From Chrysomallon squamiferum (lineage: Eukaryota > Mollusca > Gastropoda > Neomphalida > Peltospiridae), in NCBI GenBank assembly GCA_012295275.1, contig CM022673.1:1553605-1617604 (forward strand): a DNA stretch of 64,000 nucleotides, given 5' to 3'. The notes beneath the pieces were generated by a model. It made no database searches. It saw only the letters and a program-made list of their open reading frames with translations, and was not told where the DNA came from. Shown here piece after piece: positions 53,330 to 64,000 of this stretch. How positions within the stretch are numbered: the first letter of the stretch is position 1; each line of letters starts with the position of its first letter. The translations under genes were made by a program, and so were the position numbers.

Positions 53330-56300
53330 TTACACGTTTTTCTTCTTCCTTCTTAAGCTCCTCCTTTTCAGTGGCGCACTATCATGTAAAGAGCTGTCAA
53401 AAACAGACTGTCCTTCCTCAGTTGATTCACTGCTGACATTTTCTTTATTTTTGTTACCAGCTTGAACAATCTGAAATAATAATAGTAGAGAACTAAAGAA
53501 CAAAACAAAAATTGTGAGGTATTTGAAAAATCAATTCATTCAACTGTACTAATATCATTCATGAATTTAAAGCACTATCTGATACAGATAATTTTAGATG
53601 CTATTATTTTTTAACATTTTTAATAATAATTATTATTTTGTTATTTTTATTTATTTATTTTTATTTCTCATTTTTTGTTGATTTTATTGTTTAAAAATAT
53701 TCTTTTTCAATTATTTAATCACATATTCACACAACACTGTGGAAGAAATCATTTAACAATCTAAAGACACTCTTAGTCAGACCTAGAATGAGCAAGCGAA
53801 TAAAATGCTGGCTTCCATCATAATAAACTAGAGTTAGAGAAACTTTAGCAAGTAGCTAGCTAGGTCTAGTTGTATTTTACAAGTTAGTGTCTAGAGTTCT
53901 GTAAACAGTTGTGATTTATACTCTTCACTTTATCAAGAATATTTAAAAATATTTAAAAAAAAAAAAAAAGTTTAAAATTTTAAAAAATTAAATAAACTTA
54001 CTGGTGATTTTACATTCCACTGTCTTGGTTTTGGAGGACTGGAGAAAAAAAAATGAATTCATTACAATCTGATATGATAATAATAAAAATGTATTATTAT
54101 TATTATTTTTAAAAATCGTTTTCATTTATTTCATTTACACATATGCATGATTGTGCACATACAATTATACAGATAGATATACATTTTTCTAAATAGATTT
54201 ACTCATTTTGATTGTAAACTATAATGACTGTCACTTGATTTTAAACTTTATTATTACTACAACACACACACACACACACACACACAAACAAATATACATA
54301 AAATAACAAAATAACAAAAAAAAAAAAAAGACATGGTAGTGCTGGTGGTGGTAGTAGAAGTAGTAGTAGTAGTAGTAGTAATAATGAATAATAATAATAA
54401 TAATAGTAAAAGTAATAGTAATAGTAATAATGACATACACTTTTTCAGGAGAGAACATAAACACAATATCCTTGGCTTTAGACTTAGTGCAGCCTGATTC
54501 TGAAAAACAAAAATTTTTACTTATGATAAAATGAATTTTTTTTCACTTATAATAGTGAAAAATTAATGAAAATGACGGGTTATAAGAATCAACAACAATA
54601 ATAGTAAATAATTATTAAACTAACCTCCTTCATGTCCTGGTTCTGTGATTGAAATTGGAGATGGTGGTATTAATGTTATATTCTGATCTGCAGCAAATGT
54701 AATATTAGTCAGTTTACCTAAAAAGATGAAAATTTTATTTATTATTCATTTTGTATCTAATTTGCATAGAAACAGAACATTTTATTTTACACATGCTTTA
54801 TTTTCATTTATTTATTAATAAAATTGCATTTTCATTATCATTTAAAAATATTTTGTTTTAATTGTATTAATTTATTACTAATATTTCATTTCTATTCTTA
54901 TTTAAAAAATATAAAAATAATTTATATAATTTACTTTAGAAGTTTTTATTTTTGTGTTATTTAGTTTACTTCATCATTATTTTTTAAAATTATTTTATTT
55001 ATTTCCTTAATAATCTTTCATTTTTACCATTATTTAAAGGATTTTAAAACTAATTTACCTACAAACAGAAAATTTCAATTTTATATAAGTTTATTTCATC
55101 ATTATTTTTACTTGTTAATTTTTTTATTTACTAATATTTTGTTTTTATTATTTAACCTAAATTACCTAAAAATAGAACATTTCATTTTATAACTATATCA
55201 TTCTTTTTATTTAAAATTTTTAATTTGTTTTATTTATTTCCTTAATAATCTTTTATTTTTATTATTTAAAAATAATTATTTCTTTATCTTATCATTGTAT
55301 TTACTTTTTAAAATACTTTTTATTTATTTCACATATAATCTTTATTATTATTATTATTAAAAATATTTTTGAAAATAATTTAGCTACAAACAGAAATTTT
55401 CATTTATTTGACTTATAACCTGATTTTATCATTATTTTACTTTATTATTTTTATTTATATATTAACAATTTTTCATTTTGTATTATATGCAAAAGTATTT
55501 TTTGTTACTTAATTTACCTACAAAAAGACATTTTCATTTTTATGATATTACTATGTTTTATTATTTTTGCTATTGACATTATTTTTATTGTCTAAATTAT
55601 CTATATCAGAAAAATAATAATAATAATAATAAAAACGTTGGTATGTTACAACTTTATCTTATGAATATTTTAACTTTTTTATTATATTTTTTTTTTTGTG
55701 TGTGTTACAACTTTCTCTTATCAATATTTACTTTTTAAAAATTAATTTAAATTGAAAATATAATTAAAAACATTTAAATGTCGTACCATCGGGTGTGCTT
55801 ATTGCACGACTTTTGGTTTTGAAATTAACAGGAGTTTTACCAGCTTCAGTCAAGGAATCCTAAAACAAAATAAAGTATATTATATTTATAAACAAAGAAA
55901 TAAAGTAAACTATAATAATAATAATAAATAATAATATATATATAATATATCTTGTCAAAAAAATATATAATGACATTGTATTGTAGAACATGAAAGAATC
56001 TCACATAAAGGCATGAGAATGACTTGGGTTTTTGGTGTGTGTTTTTTTTTATAGAATTAAAGAAAGACAGAACAAAAATGAATAAAATAATAATAATAAT
56101 AATAAAAAATAAAATTTAAATTTTTAAAAAAAAAACCCTGTAGAATAATCAAACTGTTGTAATTTCTGACCATCTTAGGTAAATTACACAAATGAATATG
56201 TTATTAGAGCAATTTCATTAATTAGTGATTCAGACGCATCTAATCAAATGAAGTCAGTTAATTATAATATAAATATAGATTTTTTTTTTTTCATCTTCAA

Positions 56301-57760
56301 CAAACTATAATTAATCTGGACTGCAGGAGACAACAGCGCCTTCTGTACTGGAGGAAATTTTAACTAAGTCAGAAATTAATAATATGAAGTCACTGATCTG
56401 ATGAAAGCACAATACATCAGAGATTCTAGGTTAACTCAAGTAAAGATATTCTATTTTAACTGAAGGTTAACAGTATACACCCGTGAGACACTTTGCAGAA
56501 TCAATTCTATTCCTGGGAAATGTCCCATTCAAACCAGTGCACCAAACTAAATAAAGTATCTAAGGCTACGTGGTATGTGTCCATTTTTGGGAAGGTGCAT
56601 TGATGATAAATATAGTTTTTTTTTTTTTTTTTAAATCTTTAATAAACTATAATTTAAACTTCACTACTGAATATGATATTGCCTTCTGAACTGGACAAAT
56701 TGTAAGTAATTTGCAAAGTGATTTCTACTCTCATTTATGATTGTTATATTATTAGCAAAGTGTACTTTTTTTTTTTTTTTTTTTTTTTTTTGATAATAAA
56801 TAACAAAGAGCTTCTTCAATAGGTTTGACACCTGATAATATTGTTTTACCGTCAGGCTGCCAAAATAATATACAGTATACCCTCACCTGTTCGCGGTTCC
56901 CCATTCGCGGCCCCGCATATTCGCGGGTTAGGCTCTTAACCCTATCGCATCGTATGCTGGTATACCAGGCGAGCGTCATAACGTCATAAAAACAAATGCT
57001 CGGTAAACCGGGTTTTTGTAGGTCATAGAGACTTAAGTGCCTGAAGAGTAGGAATAATTACCTAAAGTGCTGTAAAGCAGCAGCTAAGCAGTGCCATACT
57101 GTACGTTAGTGTTATCATCATCATCGTATGGCACTGCAAATTTCATCATCATTTTATTATCATTCATTATTGGTGACAGCACAAACAATATCAAATTTTT
57201 TCAATTATTATTGCAATACAGTACGTATTTTTTTATAAATGCACACACTGTATGTACAGTGCATATTTTTTGTGATCGTGTATTAATAATGTTTTTAATT
57301 GCATATTATTACTGAATTGTATTATTATTACCTGAACTGTGCGTACTGTATTTATCTGTCTGTTTGCCTTTAAATTTGTTCCACTTTCTGTCAATTCTAA
57401 TACATATGTTGTACGCATAGAAAATGACTTTACTGTACAGTAATACAGTATGGGTAACTATGCTATGCGGTGTTACTGTCCTCCTGCACTTACGTTTCTT
57501 TCTGATTAAAATATTGTTTCAGTACAACATTAAAATGTGTTTACATTATTATTACTACATTAGTGAAATACATAACTGCATGCAATATTACTACATTATT
57601 ACTGTATTAATGAGTAAGAGTGTCTTTAGAAAGTGTTTGGGAAGCATTTAGTACCGTATATAATCTCATAATAGACGTTTTAAAACTGCATCCAATATTC
57701 GGGTTTTTCGCTATTCGCGGGGGGGTAAAGAACGTAACCCCCGCGAATAGCGAGGGAATA

Positions 57761-57795
<35 letters not shown>

Positions 57796-58192
57796 ATGAA
57801 AGAATATTTAGGAAAAAACCCCAAAAGGAACAAAAAAAAATTAAAATTAAAATTAAAAATTAAAAAAAATTATAAATTCATTAACAGATAAAATATTTTT
57901 CAAAACATTTTGACAAATTAATTTATAACAAAATTTCAATATGTCTCTTCAAAGTAAGCTTCTTTTTTTATTTCTTTTTTTATGAATTAAAAGTCCCTCC
58001 CCCCAAAAAATCAATATAATTATAATTGGTTGTATTTCATTAGCTTTGATGTGTTTGTAAAATTAAAACTGCTTATTTTTGTCTTATTTTTTTTAATTAA
58101 CTAACCTTTGCAGAAAAAACTGTAATTACAAGTTAATTAAATCTGTAAATAATCTGTTGTTTACTCTGAGTCACGGTTAAGGCTATATATAC

Positions 58193-58235
<43 letters not shown>

Positions 58236-60791
58236 TGTGTGTGTGTGTGTGTGTGTGTACATGTATGTATGTGTGTAAATATGTATCCAGTGAAATGTGT
58301 AATTGTATCCTTTCATAATTAGATTCCTGACTGCATTGCTTATATGGACTGATAGACAGCTGTATCTCTCTTTTTTTTTCTTTTTTTTTTATAGAGATTC
58401 AGTCTGTCCTGAATGCAGTGACATCACATGTTCAAGAGATGTCTTATTAAGCTGTATTTTTTTTCTCTTTACTAATTAATTACGTTTGGGCAGAAAAAAA
58501 AAAAAAAAAATAATAATAAAAATAAAAAAAAAAAAAAAAATCAAAAAAAAAATAGTAATAATAATAAAATAAAACAAAACAAATAAAATAAAATAAACTG
58601 AAAAAAACCCTGAAAAAATCAAAAAAATCCCAGAACAATAAATATTTATTTACTCCTTGTTCTTATCACCAAATATAAAATTTGACTACAGATAAAGAAA
58701 ATTTGTCTAATTTTCCTTCACAATCTTGGCTTTTAAAAACTTCTATCTGACATACTCAAGTCCTTCTAGATATCTTGAGACAAAATATTAATTAAATCAC
58801 CTTGAAAATTTCTCTGTCTGAACTCTGACCCTCTCTGTCACCCCATGTTACACACGATCGACGGTGATGTTGCTGTTGTTGCTGCTGTTGTTGTTGTTTC
58901 ATACTTCCATTAATTTTAGGCGATTCTCTGGCCTGTCGCAGAACTTTTGCCCTTTCAGCGACTTTCTTTGCAGAGTTGAGTATTGCAAGTGTCGAAAGTG
59001 GAGTATTTCTATCAAGACAATTTACATTTTATTATATTGATGTTTGTCAAAGCTTTATTAAAAATTTATTTTTATGTGTTATATATCGTGAGTGTAGAAA
59101 ATGGATTATTTCTCTCAAGATAATTTATAAATTATATTAATCCTGCAGAATGTATAGCCAGTTGTTTGTCAGTTTTGTTTAATCTTAGGTGTGTGTTTCT
59201 TTAACAAATAAATTTATTTTTATGTGTTGTACATCATGAGTGTAGAAAGTGAAGAATTTCTGTCATATAAATTGTTATAAATTTTGTACATGTGTCATTT
59301 TTACTGTGTGTATGAAACAGACAATACATTTATTTGAGTATGGTGAACATAAAGTGGAGTATCTCTGAACCACAAATTATATAATTCTACTGAATGCATG
59401 CACACACGCAACATATTAAACTAACTACTTCAAGCCAAAATATCTCTGATCCTTAGTATCAAATTATGTATATTTGTGTTTTACAAAGTTATTTATTCTT
59501 TACACTTCCTGTGATATACTCAATTTTTTAAAATAAAATAATTTTTAAAATACTTGCTAATTAAAAATGCAAATCTGTAAAAAACACTTGAATATATTAC
59601 TTTGTAATTATTCAGTAATCACTTTTGAAAATATTTTGGATACAAAATGGGCAACTAAAATATTTAATTTAACAAATTACAAATTATTATCTACTTTTTA
59701 TACTTTACCAACCAGACATTGTTTTGAAAAGACTGCTCAAATTTCTAATTTCTTTTATTGCATTTTAAAAAGATTGGCAAAGAAAAACGCATTTATTTAA
59801 TAAACTCATCTGCATATTTACTTTTATTATAAATTTTATTAAACCCGTTTCATTAAAGTCTTTTTTCAACCTATTTACAAATATGCATTAGACAAAATGT
59901 TCAGAATATTAATAAAGTAATTAAAGAAAATGATCAGTGTATTTAAAATACTAAGTTTACCTTGCTGGAGTATGTGCCGGTGAATTTGCGTCGGTCTGTT
60001 CAGGTGTACGTTGTACGTCACTCTCAGGCCGTCCTGGAGATTTGGGTGAGAGGGTCCCAGGTGATTTTCCTGTAGGAGATTTTGCTGCATCAGCTAAAGG
60101 AGGCTTAGGAGTCTGATCAGCAGATGCAGGAGTCAAAGGAGAACCAGTTAAATTCTGACATCAGGGAAATAAAATGTAATAAAATAATAATAATAATTAT
60201 AACAAAATGTGAATGAATGCTTGTATTTTAGGGAGTGGTGTGCCTTTCTATCAAGGTTATAAAATATCATACGCTGTCAATTAATAAGAGTGTATCAAGT
60301 ATTAATGTATTGTCCATCAGTTAATTAATTAACTATATATACATATTTTAAAATAATGAATTAAAAAAACCACATAGATATGTACATGTGGATGCTGAAT
60401 CAAAGTAAAGTGTGAAAATTGTATCATTGGTTGTTTTTTTAAGTTTCGTTTTTGTTTTTTGTTTTTTAAACTTGCCGTCTGCCTTCTTTGCATTGGTGTG
60501 CTCTCGCGTCTCAGCTTTTCAGCCTTTGCCTGCTGCTCTTCAAACGTGCGCATGTCAAACTCAATCTCATTGGCTAGCTGTTTGTCAGCTGACAGAATGT
60601 CTGTTTAAAAACAGAAATTTGGTGGATGTCAGTCTGAGTCAGAAGAACCAGCAATAACATATACATGTAACTTTCTTTACAATAACAACAACAACAATAA
60701 TAACAATAACAGTAATAGTAACAGCAGTAGTAACAGTAATAATTGTAATAGTAATAATAATAGAATTAGTAGTAATAATAACAGTGACAGA

Positions 60792-60840
<49 letters not shown>

Positions 60841-63300
60841 TTATAATAGTAATAATAGTAACTTCTGACATTTTAAAATTACCTTTAACTTCTGACTTGT
60901 AATCTTTCAACAACTCTTGAAGATATAACATCACAAATTTTAGTACTGGAGACCGATGCTGTTCAAGCTGCAATTTAATAACAATAATAACACCAACAAT
61001 AACAACAACAGCAACAGCAATAATTGTAGTGACAAAACAATCAATAATAAAAGATATAACAGGAATAAAATTATAGCATCAGCTACAGGATCAGCTGAAA
61101 GCAATCAAAATAAATAGCAACAACAACAAAAAAAAAAAAAAAAAAAAAAAAAAATGTATAGCTTGAAAAAAGTATCATTTCTTTCTTAATATAATAAACA
61201 TACCAAGATGATTTCAGATTGTTTATAAGAACCTAATTTAAAAGAAAACATATGGAAATGCTTATTTCCACATATGCAGAACTGGAGCAGTGAAAAGCAG
61301 AGCTTAATGTTAGAATGTTAGAAAGTTAGTTAAACATCTCACATTTCCCTAATTGGTATCATTTATGATGTGGTATCGAGTATTGAACGAATGACTTAAC
61401 CATTAAATAATAACAAGTATTTTCTTACCTTGTGTTTCAGAGAGATTACTATGGGAACAATGTTTTCTATGACATTCTTCTTAACAATGTGGGTCAGAAA
61501 AGTCTTTTTGGCGGCTGCCATGACAACTGAAGCCATATCCTGTTCCTCATTTTCTTCATTTGGTTTAACTTTCATTGATGCTAGCTTGATTTCCTGAAAT
61601 CCCCCCCAAAAAAAAAAAAAAACAAATCAAATAAAAATATTAAAAATCAAAATAATAATAATAATAATAATAATGATAATTTTGAAAAATAAAAAAATGT
61701 GAAAAACAAATTAATGTTAAGAAACAACATAATTTTCATACTTTTGTTTATTCTTTTTATGCATATAGATTTTATAAATTACTACATACTGAGTTCATTA
61801 CTGCCAAAAGGACTGCACAATAAATAAGATTAAAATAAAAATAAAAATTTGTTTCAATTTAATGCAAATGTTTTGCTAGACATGTACACTTCAAATGTCT
61901 GGTGTTAACATTTTGTTCTTTTTCACACTCAGAACTGACAAAATTAAATTAGTTAATAATAATATTAATATCAATCTTCCATATTTACCATTCTAAACAG
62001 TCCCATGATGTGCTGTAATATCTTTAGGAATTACTTTTATATTTGGGATTGATAAAAACTAAAATCCTATTATACACTTTCAAAATCAATATTTCAAAAA
62101 CAAATCGTAGAAAGAATAAAAATAATTAGTATAAATTCCTTATGAATTACTTTAAAAAATGGCTGCATTCTGTTAATATAAAAAAAAAACATTTAGCAAT
62201 TATTAACAGTTGTTATAAAATATTAAAACATAAAATATTGTTTCATATTATATTATTCCTGTCTTGTGAACAACATGTGAAAAATAAACAATTTCCGTGA
62301 ATGTTTACCTTGCTGCTAAGAATCATCAAAGCATCTTGCAAGATGGCTGATACATCATCGTCCAATGGAATTAGCCCATCTACAACATAACCCAAAACCT
62401 GAAGGAGAGACAAAAAATGTGTTAAGAAAGATTGAAAAAATGAGAACTAAGAAAAGGAAAAACAAAATGTGACAGAAAGTTAAAAGGAATGCTGCAAAGG
62501 AATAAATTTAGAAATGTTTTAAAATATAAATTAAATTATGTCTAGACAGAAAAGATAATTTTAAAATATTTTATAAAAATATAATTTGTGTTGTACTCTC
62601 TGAGACCAAAATTCTAAAAATGTTTAAACACTAAACAATTTTATTGTCCAATATTATTAAATTTACAATAAAATAACAAAAATAAAAAATCCAGTTGGTA
62701 ATAAAATCTTACATCTTGACAAATTTTTGCTGACAGTTTGAATCTTTGTTCATCAACCATGTGTTCCAGCATGAACAAATAAAGTTTTTGACGTTTCCTG
62801 TTAACAAAAAAAAAAAAAGAAAAGAAATAAGAAATAAGAAAATACAAGACTCAAAAGAAAATTTGTAATAACAAACACAAATGGACACACAAAAACAAAG
62901 AATTAATCACATGTATATTAAGATAACCATACAAACTCTCACTTTAAATTCTGCTTTCCTTGGCATGAAAACATTTGTTTCTGTCTCTCTGTCTGAGAAA
63001 ACTTGTTATAAACTGAAAAATAATCAAAAAATGTCTTTATTTAAAAAAAATAATAACAACAACAGTAAAAAAGGCTGAAAACGTTCGGCAAGAAAGTAAT
63101 TTTATTTTATTTCAGTTTTAAATCTATTATTATACTGTGTCATGCAGAATATATCCCAATGTTTTACAAGAAAAGGTTGCAAGTTGAATGAACATTTGGA
63201 CTGGGATAGATATAAAATATCTCTAAGTTTTAAAGAAGAATGTAAAAGATTTCTTGTTGGTAAAAACATTGTTCCCATTTTTTAATATATAATTCAGAAT

Positions 63301-63339
<39 letters not shown>

Positions 63340-64000
63340 CCTACAATAAGGAAAGTCAAGCATAAAAAGAACTTTTAAAAAATGAAGAGTTATTTCCCTT
63401 CTCACCATTATGTCCTTCGTAAGCATTAAAGTGGAAAATACACTCAACAAAATGCTGGAAGAACATTGCAGGTTGTCTGTGAAGCAAGAGATGTACAAGA
63501 CAGAATTCAGCTGAAAATAAAATAAAATTAAATTAAAAAAAGGAATGTACAGAATAAACAAAATGAAATCTTAATGATTAAATTTTTGAAAATGTATTGT
63601 CACTTAGATTTTGTTTATGGAAGTTTTTGTTATTTTGTTATTATTATAATGTACTAATATATATATATATATATATATATTTGAACTGATACTTTTATTT
63701 TTTGCACCAAATAAATATAAAATATAAAAACTATTTAACACTAAATAAATAAAATAAAATAAACAAAAAATAAAAGATGTAACAAAAAAAATCTCAAATA
63801 TGTTACATCCACTCATTCTATCTTGTTGTAAAAATTATATTAAATATTTTATCCTCAAATTCTGTAGACTATAATTTCAATAAGAAATGAAATAATCAAA
63901 CAGATGAAAGATTTAAAAAGGTATGTTACGTGAAAATGAATCTCACCGAATTCCCTGATCTCTTGATTGTCATCTAACAAGGTTGTTACAAACCTGTAGA
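53330..64000 (-). CDS. NCAPD3: Condensin II subunit D3, C-terminal part (5' partial)
   Basis: This is the HEAT-repeat subunit of condensin II, which compacts mitotic chromosomes in the nucleus. Exons: 63947-64000 (edge), 63406-63510, 62943-63012, 62713-62797, 62309-62398, 61429-61593, 60883-60967, 60476-60600, 59961-60154, 58801-59008, 55787-55859, 54625-54717, 54439-54499, 54002-54038 and 53330-53470. All join in frame, giving about 525 residues. Family landmarks in order: [116 protein letters not shown] and the final RRSLRRKKK. The tail is rich in SP/TP sites (likely CDK targets) and has a 9-Gln run coded by mixed CAA/CAG. The N-terminal two thirds lies beyond the window. If the AG at 63994-63995 is an acceptor, the first visible exon starts at 63993. 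Confidence 0.94.
54239..54433 (+). repeat. (CA)n and (TAG/AAT)n in an NCAPD3 intron
   Basis: CA units at 54260-54288, an A-run, then GTA/TAG units at 54345-54380 and AAT/AGT units to the donor of the exon at 54439-54499. Confidence 0.85.
54718..55786. other. NCAPD3 intron with diverged tandem ATTT-rich copies
   Basis: Recurring words (TTTACCTA, AAACAGAA, ATTTCATTTTAT, TATTTATT) at roughly 100-150 base spacing suggest an old, highly diverged tandem repeat. No exon recognised. Confidence 0.4.
56873..57763. mobile_element. Non-autonomous pogo/Tigger-like DNA transposon
   Basis: The ends are inverted repeats: CAGTATACCCTC...TTCGCGG on the left, and on the right (reverse complement) CAGTATTCCCTCGCTATTCGCGG. 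Both are flanked by TA (56871-56872 and 57764-57765), the target duplication of Tc1/mariner-pogo elements. The right end also holds a hairpin (57709-57752). The 891 bases contain no transposase-like frame, so it depends on a helper. It is intronic and apparently harmless to splicing. Confidence 0.85.
58196..58258 (+). repeat. (GT)n microsatellite
   Basis: About 30 GT units with one interruption, in an NCAPD3 intron. Confidence 0.95.
60470..60481 (-). other. Apparent GC-AG intron donor in NCAPD3
   Basis: After ...RRQT the sequence is AGACG|GCAAGT. Using GC at 60475-60474 gives phase 0, matching the next exon (NLTGSP...). The nearby GT (A|GTTTAA) would shift frame. GCAAGT is the usual context of GC donors. 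Confidence 0.7.
60675..60862 (+). repeat. (AAT)n with AAC/TAG variants
   Basis: Intronic trinucleotide block; the pure AAT run is at about 60796-60838. Poly-Leu frames across it are artefacts. Confidence 0.9.

Larger units (their letters stand above)
55860..58800. other. NCAPD3 largest visible intron
   Basis: About 2.9 kb. It carries the pogo/Tigger-like element at 56873-57763, a T-run at 56766-56791, (GT)n at 58196-58258, and A-rich sequence at 58493-58600. Confidence 0.6.

Overview
The window is AT-rich animal nuclear DNA. Coding exons are short and separated by GT-AG introns, AATAAA poly(A) signals are present, and a very large share of the sequence is simple repeats: long (AG)n, (CA)n and (AAT)n tracts plus several tandem arrays. 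The gene content suggests a lophotrochozoan invertebrate, perhaps a mollusc: divergent rhodopsin-like receptors, a single-domain IGFBP-type secreted protein, a cyclic-nucleotide-binding protein and condensin II subunit D3. The organism is inference only; nothing here fixes the species.

Positions 1-18500 hold a tandemly duplicated two-gene cassette. A + strand receptor gene with an intron-free 7TM region (2-1099, cut by the left edge) is followed by a - strand exon for a 12-cysteine IGFBP N-domain protein (3067-3419, broken by a one-base insertion). The pattern repeats with a second receptor (8818-10365, complete, with a long charged ectodomain) and a second IGFBP-type exon (18158-18494, intact). 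A block upstream of both IGFBP-type exons is also conserved. Between the genes lie microsatellites, a 42-bp and a ~26-bp tandem array, a fold-back element and three copies of a short dispersed repeat.

Positions 21759-37894 (- strand) hold a 12-exon gene for a predicted 756-residue protein with two cyclic-nucleotide-binding folds (CNBD2-like). I assembled it from splice sites; every junction keeps frame. The first fold keeps the Glu and Arg of its phosphate-binding cassette; the second has lost the Arg. Two possible 3' ends are visible. A palindrome resembling an RFX X-box lies 115 bp upstream of the first ATG.

Positions 37900-49940 contain no gene I can support, mainly microsatellites and faint repeat remnants. 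Positions 49941-52378 are a ~40-copy array of a near-identical 60-bp unit.

Positions 53330-64000 (- strand) hold the last 15 exons of NCAPD3 (condensin II HEAT subunit), about 525 C-terminal residues, running off the right edge. One intron appears to use a GC-AG donor, and the largest intron holds an 891-bp pogo/Tigger-like terminal-inverted-repeat element. I found no rRNA, tRNA or CRISPR array. No wholly new system is evident; the most distinctive signals are the duplicated receptor/IGFBP cassette, the half-degenerate double CNBD protein and the homogeneous 60-bp array.
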